64,000 nucleotides of DNA from an uncultured Bacillota bacterium (GTDB lineage Bacteria > Bacillota > Dethiobacteria > DTU022 > UBA8154), in the NCBI GenBank assembly GCA_937973635.1, contig CALJJZ010000017.1, positions 130,064 through 194,063 on the forward strand, in the 5' to 3' direction. The translations under genes were made by a program, and so were the position numbers. Of the stretch, positions 42,672 through 51,655 are shown in pieces (the stretch's first letter is position 1; each line of letters begins with the position of its first letter). The notes beneath the pieces are model-generated. The model did not search any database. It saw nothing but the letters and a program-made list of their open reading frames with translations, and was not told the origin of the DNA.

Positions 42672-43997
42672 GCAGCATTACTGGCCTGGCTTGATCGCGG
42701 GGCGCTGGTCCTCCTTCTGACGTTTATTATTTTCGCAGCCGGCCTCTACCTTACAGTGAGGCTGCGCCTGCTGCAGGGCCGGAAATTTGCCTTTGCTTTG
42801 CGCCTGGCCCTGGGTGAAATTTTGGGTTCCGGCAAGGGTAAAGCCGGGGAGATCTCTCCTTTTCAGGCCCTTACCACCGCCCTTGCCGCCACGGTAGGCA
42901 CGGGCAATATCGCCGGGGTGGCTACGGCCATCTTCCTGGGCGGGCCTGGTGCCATTTTCTGGATGTGGGTTTCCGCCTTTTTGGGCATGGCCACAAAGTA
43001 CAGCGAGATTGTCCTGGCTGTTTTTTACCGTACCAAGGTAAAAGAGGGCATGGCGGGGGGACCCATGTATTTTTTGGAACGGGGTCTGAAGCTGCCTCTC
43101 TTGGCCCTGCTGTTTGCCCTTTTTGGGGCGCTGGCCGCCTTTGGCATCGGCAATATGGTCCAGGCAAATTCTGTCGCCGACGCAGTCCGGGCCACTTTTG
43201 GCCTCCCGCCCCTTTTCACGGGCCTGAGCATGGCTTTGCTGGGCGGACTGGTTATCCTCGGGGGGATCCGGCGCATTGCTGTGGTAACCTCGGCCCTTAT
43301 TCCGGCCATGGCCCTGTTTTACCTGGCAGGGGCTTTTTTAATCCTCTTTACCTTCCGTGCGGAGATCCCCGCTGCTTTCGGCACCGTCTTCAGCGCCGCT
43401 TTTCAGGGTCACGCCGCGGCCGGGGGGCTGGCCGGGGCCGGCGTCCTGGCGGCCTGGCGTTTTGGTATCGCCCGGGGGATCTTTACCAACGAAGCGGGCT
43501 TGGGTAGTGCCTCCATCGCCCACGCTGTGGCCCGCACCTCCCACCCTGTACGCCAGGGCATGTGGGGTATGCTGGAAGTATTCATCGACACCCACGTTAT
43601 CTGTACCGTAACAGCCCTGGTACTGCTGGTTACGGGCGCGGCATTTAGCGGCCTTGAAGGGGCCGCTATGACGGTGGAGGCCTACAGCCGCGGCCTTCCC
43701 GGGGCAACGGGCCAGTATATCATTGCTGTGAGCCTGGTCTTCTTTGCCTTCTCCACCCTGCTCAGCTGGTCTTACTACGGAGAGAAGTGTTTTGAGTACC
43801 TGCTGGGCGGCAGGGGCGGGAAGACCTACCGGCTGCTCTGGGTTCTGCTCATCCCCGTGGGAGCAGTGGGCGGCCTGCGCGCCGTCTGGGCCCTGGCCGA
43901 TATCCTCAACGGCCTCATGGCCCTGCCCAACCTGATTGGCCTTATGGGTTTAAGCGGCGTGTTGGTACGCCTCACGCGGGAATATCTTGGCAGCTAA
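42669..43997 (+). CDS. Alanine/glycine:cation symporter (AGCS family), probable AUA start
   Basis: About 442 residues, the normal family length. It imports Ala or Gly with Na+ or H+. Family marks are VGTGNIAGVATAIFLGGPGAIFW-like sequence at 42894-42960, MATKYSEIVLAVFYR, GGPMYFLERGL and IARGIFTNEAGLGSASIAHA. The N-terminus AALLAWLDRGALVLLLTF, just upstream of the GTG at 42756, resembles other AGCS proteins. It can only be translated from a non-standard start: ATA 42669 at the right distance from AGGAGG, or CTG 42681. If translation began at 42756 the first membrane segment would be lost. Confidence 0.85.
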   Translation: MAALLAWLDRGALVLLLTFIIFAAGLYLTVRLRLLQGRKFAFALRLALGEILGSGKGKAGEISPFQALTTALAATVGTGNIAGVATAIFLGGPGAIFWMWVSAFLGMATKYSEIVLAVFYRTKVKEGMAGGPMYFLERGLKLPLLALLFALFGALAAFGIGNMVQANSVADAVRATFGLPPLFTGLSMALLGGLVILGGIRRIAVVTSALIPAMALFYLAGAFLILFTFRAEIPAAFGTVFSAAFQGHAAAGGLAGAGVLAAWRFGIARGIFTNEAGLGSASIAHAVARTSHPVRQGMWGMLEVFIDTHVICTVTALVLLVTGAAFSGLEGAAMTVEAYSRGLPGATGQYIIAVSLVFFAFSTLLSWSYYGEKCFEYLLGGRGGKTYRLLWVLLIPVGAVGGLRAVWALADILNGLMALPNLIGLMGLSGVLVRLTREYLGS

Positions 43998-44100
43998 AAC
44001 GGAAATTTACTGTTCCTTAAAAAAGGGATTTATCTTTTGCTAAGAGAAATAAATAAGGTAATTTACCGATTCCTGGAGAACGGGAGCGTTGTGGGCGTAG

Positions 44101-44943
44101 ATGTTGGAGCGCTTAATTGAAAGCATTGTCCATTTCCGTCTGGGATTTCGCGATATTATCGATATTGCCATTGTTTCCTACATCCTCTACCGCCTGATTA
44201 TGCTGATCCGGGGGACCCGCGCCGAGCAGCTGGTCAAAGGGCTGATTATCCTGCTCCTTGCCCTGGTGGTAAGCGGGCAGCTGGGCCTGAAAACGATCCA
44301 CTGGCTCCTGCAGGGATTTATGACCATAGGCTTGATCGCCATCCCCATTGTTTTTCAGCCGGAGCTGCGCCGTGCCCTGGAGCACCTCGGGCGGGGCAGG
44401 CTTTTCCAGCGTTCCCCCTTCAGTTACGAGGAGGAGGAAAAGTTTTACCGCCTCCTGGAGGAGCTGCTGAAAGCAATTCCAGTACTTGTCAAGAAACGCA
44501 TCGGCGCCATCATCGTCCTGGAGAGGGAGACGGGCTTAAAAGACATTATTGAGACGGGCATAAAAATAGAGGGGCTGGTCACAGCGGAGCTGTTGATCAA
44601 TATCTTTATGCCGCGCAGCCCTCTGCACGACGGCGCTGTCATTGTGCGAGGCAATATTATCGCCGCAGCGGGGTGCTTTCTCCCCCTTACGGAGAACCCC
44701 AATATCAGCAAAGAGCTGGGCACAAGGCACCGGGCCGGCCTGGGGATCACGGAGATATCGGATGCCGTGGCCATTATCGTTTCCGAAGAGACGGGCGTGA
44801 TCACCCTCGCCCATGAAGGGAAACTTACCCGCTATCTTGACGAAAAAACGCTGCGCAGCACCATTATTAATATCTATTATTCCGCAAGCCGGAAGCAGAA
44901 GAAAAAGGGCAAAAGGAAAAAAGCAATTAATGATGATGATTAA
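44101..44943 (+). CDS. cdaA: Diadenylate cyclase CdaA
   Basis: 280 residues. Three N-terminal membrane segments (about residues 14-90) precede a DAC domain that makes c-di-AMP from two ATP. The two catalytic motifs are intact: DGA in SPLHDGAVIVRGN and RHR in GTRHRAGLGI. A Lys-rich tail (RKQKKKGKRKKA) follows. CdaA and CdaR are encoded together in most Firmicutes, and CdaR controls CdaA on the membrane outer side. The ribosome site is poor. Start ATG 44101. c-di-AMP regulates potassium and osmolyte balance and cell-wall growth. Confidence 0.95.
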   Translation: MLERLIESIVHFRLGFRDIIDIAIVSYILYRLIMLIRGTRAEQLVKGLIILLLALVVSGQLGLKTIHWLLQGFMTIGLIAIPIVFQPELRRALEHLGRGRLFQRSPFSYEEEEKFYRLLEELLKAIPVLVKKRIGAIIVLERETGLKDIIETGIKIEGLVTAELLINIFMPRSPLHDGAVIVRGNIIAAAGCFLPLTENPNISKELGTRHRAGLGITEISDAVAIIVSEETGVITLAHEGKLTRYLDEKTLRSTIINIYYSASRKQKKKGKRKKAINDDD

Positions 44944-44964
44944 AGCGGAAGGGCCGGGTTGTAA

Positions 44965-45930
44965 ATGGGCAAGGAAGGAAAGGGCGGCTTTTTTGAAAGC
45001 ACAATCTTCCTGAAAATTCTCTCAGTATTTCTGGCACTGATCCTCTGGTTTTTTGTGGCAGGGGATAACCAGGACGCCCTGGGTCTGGAGGTGCGCCGCA
45101 CCTTTGACAATATCCCTTTAAGCCTGCGCAACATCGGGGCCGACCTGGTGGTGACAGAGGCGGTGGACAGCGTTACCCTCTCCCTGCAGGGCGTGCCGGC
45201 GGCCTTTGACGGCCTTACCCCGGCGGATCTGGAAGCTTACGTGGATCTGCTCAACAGGAGGGAGGGCTGGCATGAACTGCGCGTCAATGCTTCGGCCCCG
45301 CCGGGCGTAAGCGTGGTGCGTATCGAACCGGCGAAGATACGCATCTATATCGACGACCTCATTTCCCGGCAGATGGAAGTGGAAGGGGTTTTTTACGGGG
45401 AGCCGGGCCGGGGCCTGGTAATCCTGGAAAGCAGCTTTGAACCGCGCCATGTCTTTGTGCGGGGGCCGCGGCGCAAGGTGGACCTGACGCAGCAGGTTGT
45501 TTTCCGCTTCGACGTGCAGGGCCTGACGGGAGATGTAGTCGGCTATAAAGTGCCGGTCTTTCCCCTGGACAGCGCCGCAAACCTGGTGCAGGGCGTTACC
45601 GTGGTGCCGGAAGAGGTGGAGGTCTGGGTTAGCCTGGTCATGCCGGAGAAAGAAGTGCCTGTAGTCGTCTCCTTCCTGCCCGAGGAGGCCGGGGCGGAGC
45701 TCCTCTTTGTTGACCCTCCGCTGGTAAAGGTAAGGGGGCCGCAGCGGATTCTCCAGGAACTGGAATATGTCAGCACAGAAGAAATTAACCTCGACGAACT
45801 GGAAGAAAAAGAAGGTATCCACAGCCTGACCGTTCCCCTGGCCATACCCAGGATGTTGGAGGCCGTGGAGCGGGACAGCGTTTTCGTGCGTTTCAGGCTC
45901 CGGGAAGAGAGCACCGGCGCAGGGGAATAA
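44965..45930 (+). CDS. cdaR: CdaR (YbbR domain protein), CdaA regulator
   Basis: 321 residues. One N-terminal membrane span (LKILSVFLALILWFFVAGDN) anchors about three extracytoplasmic YbbR repeats, recognisable by repeated strands such as VEGVFYGEPGRGLVI and VRGPRRKVDLTQQVVF. In Bacillus and Listeria CdaR binds CdaA and modulates c-di-AMP production. The start follows the cdaA stop by 21 bases. The usual third partner of the operon, glmM, does not follow; glmS lies 123 bases downstream instead. Confidence 0.93.
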   Translation: MGKEGKGGFFESTIFLKILSVFLALILWFFVAGDNQDALGLEVRRTFDNIPLSLRNIGADLVVTEAVDSVTLSLQGVPAAFDGLTPADLEAYVDLLNRREGWHELRVNASAPPGVSVVRIEPAKIRIYIDDLISRQMEVEGVFYGEPGRGLVILESSFEPRHVFVRGPRRKVDLTQQVVFRFDVQGLTGDVVGYKVPVFPLDSAANLVQGVTVVPEEVEVWVSLVMPEKEVPVVVSFLPEEAGAELLFVDPPLVKVRGPQRILQELEYVSTEEINLDELEEKEGIHSLTVPLAIPRMLEAVERDSVFVRFRLREESTGAGE

Positions 45931-46053
45931 AAATTAAAAAAAGCTCCGCCCTTTAAACAAGCTGCAGCTTTAGCAGTCAGCAAATCCCTCCTGTTGGCAT
46001 AAACATAAGCAGGAGTAAATTAATTTAGACAAAAAGAAACCGGAGGAAATGAA

Positions 46054-47883
46054 ATGTGCGGTATTGTGGGTTACATAGGCGGCAGGGAAGCGTATGCCAT
46101 CCTTATTGACGGGCTCAAAAAACTGGAGTACCGGGGCTATGATTCTGCCGGCGTGGCCCTGCTCGGCCCGGCAGGCCTCAAGGTGATCAAGTCCAGAGGG
46201 GAGATCGCGGCGCTGGAAGGGAAGGTGGGGGAGAATATCCCGTCCGGTACCATCGGTATCGGCCACACCCGCTGGGCCACCCACGGCGCCCCTTCCGACA
46301 TCAACGCTCACCCCCACTGCGGCTGTTCCCCGCAGTTTGCCGTGGTGCACAATGGTATTATCGAAAATTACCTTCCCCTTAAACAGTGGCTGCAGGCAGA
46401 AGGCCACCATTTCTCCTCGGAGACGGATACAGAGGTGCTGGCCCACCTAGTGGAGCAATATTACAAAGGGGATCTCTTTGAAGCTGTCTCCGCAGCGATT
46501 AAAAAAGTGGAGGGCTCCTTTGCCCTGGTGGCTGTCTGTGAGCAGGAACAGGGTAAGCTGGTCTGTACCCGTAAAGACAGTCCCCTGGTTATCGGCCTGG
46601 GGGAGGGGGAAAACTATATTGCCTCCGACGTCCCCGCCTTTTTGAACCGCACACGCCGCGTCTGCATCCTGGAGGACGGAGAGATGGCCGTGGTCACGGC
46701 CGGCGGCGTGGAGGTATTTTCCGCCGGCGGGGAGCCGGTGCAGAAGAAAGTCAGCGAAGTCACCTGGGATGCCGGTGAAGCGGAAAAGGGCGGCTATCCC
46801 CACTTCATGCTCAAGGAGATCATGGAACAGCCCCGCGCCCTGCGCGAGACCATGCGCGGCCGCCTTCTTGACGGGGGGAAGGAGATTAACCTGGCCGAGC
46901 TGGGCTTTACCCCCGCACAGTGCCGGCAGATCGGGCGTATCTGCATTGTCGCCTGCGGCACTGCCTACCATGCGGGCCTCGTGGGCAAATATGCCATGGA
47001 AAAGCTGCTGCGGCTCCCTGTGGAGGTGGATCTGGCCTCTGAATTTCGCTATCGCGACCCGCTCCTCGACCCTGAGACCCTTGTCCTGGTGATCAGCCAG
47101 TCCGGGGAGACCGCCGATACCCTGGCCGCCCTGCGCCTGGCCCGGCGGCGGGGCAACCGGGTGCTGGCCATTACCAACGTGGTGGGCAGCTCCGTGGCCC
47201 GGGAAGCGGATCAGGTCCTCTATACCTGGGCTGGGCCGGAGATCGCCGTGGCCTCCACCAAGGCCTACCTTACCCAGCTCCTTTCCTTGTATCTCCTTAC
47301 CCTCTACCTGGGCAAACAGCGGGGCGCTCTGGACGGGGAGAGCCTTGCCGCCATGGGCGCGGCCCTTTATAAACTCCCCTCCCAGGTGGAAACGCTGCTC
47401 GCCCGCGAAGCAGAGCTGCAGGAGATCGCCGCCTACCTTGCCCCCTGGGAAAGCGCCTTTTATGTGGGCCGCAACGTGGACTACGCCGTAGCCCTGGAGG
47501 GCGCCCTCAAGCTCAAGGAGATCTCCTACATCCACGCCGAAGCCTACGCCTCGGGCGAGCTCAAACACGGCACCCTGGCCCTCATCGTGGAGGGCATCCC
47601 CGTCATTGCCCTGGCCACCCAGTCGGCGGTTCTGGAGAAAACCCTGAGCAATATCAAGGAGATCAAGGCGCGCAGCGGCCACGTTATCTGCATTGCCCGG
47701 GAGGAAGAGCTCAGCTTTGCCGCGGAGGTGAACCGTATCTTTACCGTCCCTGCCGCCCCGGACATCTTCATGCCCATCCTTGCCGTGGTGCCGCTGCAGC
47801 TCCTGGCCTACTACACTGCCGTGGCCCGGGGCTGCCCCGTGGACAAACCGCGCAATTTGGCCAAAAGCGTCACCGTGGAGTGA
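46054..47883 (+). CDS. glmS: Glutamine--fructose-6-phosphate aminotransferase GlmS
   Basis: 609 residues. It makes glucosamine-6-phosphate for wall precursors. The N-terminal Ntn glutaminase begins MCGIVGYIGG with the catalytic Cys as residue 2 and has THGAPSDINAHPH. Two SIS domains follow with VISQSGETADTLAALRLA and VASTKAYLTQL, and the C-terminus ends KPRNLAKSVTVE. The start follows CCGGAGGAAA. I found no glmS ribozyme in the 123-base leader, which is also too short for one. It sits after cdaAR, where glmM is normally between cdaR and glmS. Confidence 0.97.
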   Translation: MCGIVGYIGGREAYAILIDGLKKLEYRGYDSAGVALLGPAGLKVIKSRGEIAALEGKVGENIPSGTIGIGHTRWATHGAPSDINAHPHCGCSPQFAVVHNGIIENYLPLKQWLQAEGHHFSSETDTEVLAHLVEQYYKGDLFEAVSAAIKKVEGSFALVAVCEQEQGKLVCTRKDSPLVIGLGEGENYIASDVPAFLNRTRRVCILEDGEMAVVTAGGVEVFSAGGEPVQKKVSEVTWDAGEAEKGGYPHFMLKEIMEQPRALRETMRGRLLDGGKEINLAELGFTPAQCRQIGRICIVACGTAYHAGLVGKYAMEKLLRLPVEVDLASEFRYRDPLLDPETLVLVISQSGETADTLAALRLARRRGNRVLAITNVVGSSVAREADQVLYTWAGPEIAVASTKAYLTQLLSLYLLTLYLGKQRGALDGESLAAMGAALYKLPSQVETLLAREAELQEIAAYLAPWESAFYVGRNVDYAVALEGALKLKEISYIHAEAYASGELKHGTLALIVEGIPVIALATQSAVLEKTLSNIKEIKARSGHVICIAREEELSFAAEVNRIFTVPAAPDIFMPILAVVPLQLLAYYTAVARGCPVDKPRNLAKSVTVE

Positions 47884-47917
47884 TTGCGTCAGGAGATTAT
47901 GCAGGAGATGATAACAG

Positions 47918-47951
47918 GAACACCGGGCTGTAAAGCCCAGTGTTCTATTTT
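47918..47951 (+). terminator. Terminator after glmS
   Basis: GAACAC and GGGCT pair with AGCCC and GTGTTC (47918-47945, one C/A mismatch) around a GTAA loop, followed by TATTTT. The 14-base sequence TGTTCTATTTTAAG is repeated at 47941-47954 and 47956-47969. A second GC-rich hairpin with a T-run (about 47978-48002) may back it up. Confidence 0.8.
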
Positions 47952-48001
47952 AAGCTGTTCTATTTTAAGTTTAAGCAGGGGAGGCGCAGCGTCGCCCCTT
48001 T

Positions 48002-50440
48002 TTATCTGATGACGGTGATCTCCCGAGTCTGGCTGTTCCAGTCCACCTGGCAGCCCAGGGCCTCGGAGATGAAGCGCAGGGGCATCATCGTTCGGCCGGG
48101 AGGCACAATTACAGGCATCACCCGGGCGTTGTCGGGGTCGATGGCCCTGCTCACGCCGTTAACCCGGGCTGTATTAGAGTTTACCCAGAGCTCGATGCGG
48201 TTGTTTGCCTGGGTAATGGTAATCTTGAGCTCCCTTTCGTTCCACTCCACCCTGGCGCCGATGGCTTCAGCCACATAGCGGATGGGCAGGAGGGTCCTCC
48301 CTTCCAGCATAATAGGAGGCGCATCCATAACCATGGTGCGGCCGTCCACCTGGTAGGAGATCTGGCCCACGCGCAGCCTGATTTCGGTCCTGGTGCGCTG
48401 GGGCGTGGTAGCTGCGGCTTCGTTGGAGTAGGGCGAATTTCCGAAAACGTTATAGGCCCTTACCCGGTAGGTATAACGGGTTTCCGGGGCAACACCGTTA
48501 TCCATGTAAGTGGTCGTATTGGCCGGGACGGCGGCGATCTGAGTAAAGCTGCCCGTGCCCGTGCGCCGCTCGATGTAGAAGCCGTTCTCGTCCTGGGAGT
48601 GATCGGACCAGGAGAGGAGGAGCTGCTCACCGGAGAGGGGTGTGGCCACTAGGTTGGCGGGGGCGGCGGGCACACCATGGGTGGTGGCCCGGGTTTCATT
48701 GCTGTGGGCGGAATTGCCCACGGCGGTGTAGGCGCGCACGCGGTAGGTATATTCGGTGCCCATGGCCAGGCCCGTATCCGTATAAGAGGTGGTGTTGGCG
48801 GTAACAGTGGCGATCTGGGTGAAGCTGCCCGTGCCCGTGCGCCGTTCGATCTGGAAGCCGCTCTCGTTGTTGGCTTTATCTTCCCAGGTCAGGAGGATAC
48901 GGTTTTGGTCCAGGGCTGACGCCGCCAGGTTTGCAGGGGCTTCGGGGAGTGAACCCGTAAGGGCCGTGGCCTCGTTGGAATAGGCCGAGTCGCCGGCGTC
49001 GTTGTAGGCCCGCACGCGGTAGGTGTACTGGGTATTGTTGGCGAGCCCCGTATTCGAGTACGAGGTCACGTTGGCTCCTACGGTGCCCACTTCTGTAAAG
49101 CTGTCTGTGCCTGTGCGCCGTTCGATCTTAAAGCCACTCTCGTTGTTGGCGTTGTCCGTCCAGGTGAGATCGATGCGGGAGGTAGAGACGGTGACAGCCA
49201 CCAGGTTTGTGGGAGCGGCGGGAACCTGGCCCGTAGAGACCGTGGCCTCGTTGGAATAGGCCGAGTCGCCGGCGTTGTTTGTGGCCCGCACGCGGTAGGT
49301 GTACTGGGTATTGTTGGCGAGCCCCGTATTCGAGTACGAGGTCACGTTGGCTCCGACGGTGGCGATCTGGGTGAAGCTGCCCGTGCCCGTGCGCCGTTCG
49401 ATCTTAAAGCCCGTTTCGTTGTTAGCATTGTCCGTCCAGGTAAGGTTGATCTGGCTGGAGGAAGCCCGCACGGCGGAAAGCTCAGTGGGAGCGGCGGGGA
49501 CGCCCGTCCTCAAAGTGATCTGGTTGGAGGGGTTGGATTCTCCGGCGTCGTTGTAGGCCCGCACGCGGTAGGTGTACTGGGTATTGTTGGCGAGCCCCGT
49601 GTTGGCAAAGGTGGTTACATTGGCTCCTACGGTGCCCACTTCTGTAAAGCTGCCCGCGCCTGTTTGCCGCTCGATCTTAAAGCCGCTCTCGTTGTTGGCG
49701 TTGTCTGCCCACGAAAGCCTGATCTCGTTGGTGGAGACAAAGGTGTACGTAAGGGCGGTGGGGGCGGCCGGTATCCCCGTAATGACCGTAACTTCGTTGG
49801 AGGGGGTGGAATGATCGGCACCGATTTTAAAGGCCCTGACGCGGTAGGTATAGGTAGTATTTGGCTGTAGCCCGATATTGTCGTACATCGTGATGTTAGG
49901 ACCCAGGGTGGCCACGAGGCTGAAATTTACATCGCTCCCCGTCCGGCGCTCCACAATGAAACCGTCCTCGTCGTTGGCGTTGTCCTGCCAGGTGAGCCGG
50001 ACCTGCGTTCCGGAAATTAAAGCGGCCGTCAGGTTGGTGGGCGCAGTAGGGGCGACCCCCGGGGTGATCACGGAAGCCTCGGCGTAATCGGAAAAGCCGC
50101 CGTTGTTAAAAGCGCGCACGCGGTAATAATAAGTGGTGGCCGGCACGAAATTAAAAATATCGCTAAATAAAGTGATATTGTTCCCTACGGTAGCAATTTC
50201 AATGTAATTGTTTGTATCCGTTCCCCGTTCAATCTTAAAGCCCAGCTCATTGTTGGCGTTGTCCTGCCAGGTGAGCCGGACCTGCGTTCCGGTCTCGGCG
50301 ACGGCGGTCAGATTGGTGGGGGCCGCCGGGGGAGGCTGCTGGCCGCCCGCCGCACCGGCAAAAAATGTGGAGAGCAGCACGAGTACAAACAACAAGGAGA
50401 ACCAACGCCTGGCCTTACGCAGCTTCTTCATCTCTTTCAC
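48002..50440 (-). CDS. Secreted protein with seven FN3 repeats and a copper-amine-oxidase-like stalk domain
   Basis: 812 residues. A signal peptide of about 34 residues (LLFVLVLLSTFFAGAAGG) is followed by seven fibronectin type III domains of about 90 residues each. Each is marked by LTWxDNANNExGFxIERRTG and NTxYTYRVRA. The last about 130 residues form a Cu_amine_oxidN1-type stalk (MLEGRTLLPIRYVAEAIGARVEW, then MMPLRFISEALGCQVDWN), common in secreted clostridial proteins. It starts with GTG 50440 or ATG 50431 after AGAAGGGG. Middle repeats are nearly identical at DNA level, which shows recent unit exchange. Probably a cell-surface or matrix adhesin. Confidence 0.85.
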   Translation of the reverse strand: MKEMKKLRKARRWFSLLFVLVLLSTFFAGAAGGQQPPPAAPTNLTAVAETGTQVRLTWQDNANNELGFKIERGTDTNNYIEIATVGNNITLFSDIFNFVPATTYYYRVRAFNNGGFSDYAEASVITPGVAPTAPTNLTAALISGTQVRLTWQDNANDEDGFIVERRTGSDVNFSLVATLGPNITMYDNIGLQPNTTYTYRVRAFKIGADHSTPSNEVTVITGIPAAPTALTYTFVSTNEIRLSWADNANNESGFKIERQTGAGSFTEVGTVGANVTTFANTGLANNTQYTYRVRAYNDAGESNPSNQITLRTGVPAAPTELSAVRASSSQINLTWTDNANNETGFKIERRTGTGSFTQIATVGANVTSYSNTGLANNTQYTYRVRATNNAGDSAYSNEATVSTGQVPAAPTNLVAVTVSTSRIDLTWTDNANNESGFKIERRTGTDSFTEVGTVGANVTSYSNTGLANNTQYTYRVRAYNDAGDSAYSNEATALTGSLPEAPANLAASALDQNRILLTWEDKANNESGFQIERRTGTGSFTQIATVTANTTSYTDTGLAMGTEYTYRVRAYTAVGNSAHSNETRATTHGVPAAPANLVATPLSGEQLLLSWSDHSQDENGFYIERRTGTGSFTQIAAVPANTTTYMDNGVAPETRYTYRVRAYNVFGNSPYSNEAAATTPQRTRTEIRLRVGQISYQVDGRTMVMDAPPIMLEGRTLLPIRYVAEAIGARVEWNERELKITITQANNRIELWVNSNTARVNGVSRAIDPDNARVMPVIVPPGRTMMPLRFISEALGCQVDWNSQTREITVIR

Positions 50441-50473
50441 TATCCCCTTCTGGGTAAAGTTTGGGATCGCAGC

Positions 50474-50513
50474 AAACCCCTTTCATATATTATAAACGAT
50501 GAAAGGGGGTTTT
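50474..50513 (-). promoter_or_regulatory. Inverted repeat enclosing a minus-strand TATAAT upstream of the FN3 gene
   Basis: AAACCCCTTTCAT (50474-50486) pairs with ATGAAAGGGGGTTT (50499-50512). The 12-base loop contains TATAAT on the minus strand (50494-50489). It may be an operator overlapping the promoter or a leader hairpin. The T-run on the plus side also makes it look like a terminator for plus-strand reads. Confidence 0.5.
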
Positions 50514-50644
50514 TGGTTGCAAAACAGGAAGGATTTAGCTCTTTCTTTGTTGAATAAAGCAAAAGCTTTACTAAAGTAAAGAGCAAACCTAAGCTTTGGT
50601 TTCCACGCTGATAAATATTACCTTAACAAAGGGGCGGGAGCATT

Positions 50645-51655
50645 ATGCCTAAAGTAGTCAGCTATGTCCCTGAAGAGCTGTATTTAAAAAGCAAAGTAGA
50701 GGTACCTGCCGGGTGGCATATTGTTTTCCCGGAAGGAGTAGGAGAAGACGATGTTATCGCAGCTTGCAACGGGGCGGATTTTTTGCTGGTTACAGCCCCG
50801 CGCCCTTCCGTTACGGCGCGAGTTCTTCAAAATATCCCTTCTGTGGCGATGGTACAGGTATTCGGCGCCGGTTATGACAAAGTAGATATTGATGCAGCTA
50901 GGGAAGTAAACCTGCCCGTGGCCAATACGCCGGGACAAAACGCCACAACGGTAGCCGAGTTTACCATCGGGGCCCTTATTGCCCTGCAGCGGAAAATATT
51001 GCTTGGCGACAGAGAAGTAAAAGCCGGCAGGCACAAAGAGATCGAGCAGGCACTGATTAAAACCGGTCTGAAAGAGGTGCGGGGCACAAAAATCGGTTTG
51101 CTCGGCCTGGGGAAGATCGGCCGTCAGGTGGCCAGGCTGGCCTCTTTTATGGGCGCGGAGGTTAGTTACTACGATCCCTACCGCTGCGATAAAAAAGTCG
51201 AGGAAGAGCTAAATGTAACCTACCTGCCCTTTTTAGAGCTTCTGCAGCATAACGAGGCCATAAGCCTGCATGTACTTTTGAACAAAGATACTTATAACCT
51301 GATTTCCCGCAAAGAGCTCTCCCTGATGCCGCCCGGCGCCCTCCTGATCAATACTTCCCGGGGGGAAGTCGTAGATCAAGCCGCCTTGGCCGAGGCCCTG
51401 GAAAGCGGCCACCTAGGGGGCGCTGCCGTGGACAATTTTGCGCCGGACCCGCCGCCGCCGGATCATCCCCTGCTGAACCTTTCTCCCACAGCCGGCGAGA
51501 GGTTCCTCGCCACGCCGCATATCGCCGGAGTAACAGCGGGGTCATTCAGCCGCATGCTGAAAGAAGCGCTGGCCAACCTGAGGCGCGCTGCTGCCGGGGA
51601 GGAACCCTGGCACGTAGTTAACGGCGTGAAAATGGTAAGGGGCCGTCCCCTTTGA
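50645..51655 (+). CDS. D-2-hydroxyacid dehydrogenase (NAD)
   Basis: 336 residues. NAD domain LLGLGKIGRQVARLA, substrate Arg in INTSRGEVVDQ, Glu replaced by Asp-rich AAVDNFAPDPPPPDHPL, and the catalytic His in LATPHIAGVT. The domain order fits the 2-hydroxyacid dehydrogenase family (phosphoglycerate, glyoxylate or lactate type); the substrate is unclear. In most members the catalytic Glu is in DVFxxEP; here the site reads DNFAPDP, so the acid role may be taken by Asp. It starts after AAAGGGGCGGGAG. It is distinct from SerA and lacks an ACT domain. Confidence 0.85.
   Translation: MPKVVSYVPEELYLKSKVEVPAGWHIVFPEGVGEDDVIAACNGADFLLVTAPRPSVTARVLQNIPSVAMVQVFGAGYDKVDIDAAREVNLPVANTPGQNATTVAEFTIGALIALQRKILLGDREVKAGRHKEIEQALIKTGLKEVRGTKIGLLGLGKIGRQVARLASFMGAEVSYYDPYRCDKKVEEELNVTYLPFLELLQHNEAISLHVLLNKDTYNLISRKELSLMPPGALLINTSRGEVVDQAALAEALESGHLGGAAVDNFAPDPPPPDHPLLNLSPTAGERFLATPHIAGVTAGSFSRMLKEALANLRRAAAGEEPWHVVNGVKMVRGRPL

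Noticed and set aside
45931-46053. glmS ribozyme
   Set aside because: The gap is only 123 bases, shorter than the ribozyme, and I saw none of its conserved core.
46447-47682. A 411-codon open frame on the minus strand inside glmS
   Set aside because: It runs entirely antisense to the well-conserved glmS, its translation is low-complexity Gly/Leu/Gln and matches no family; it is a codon-bias shadow.
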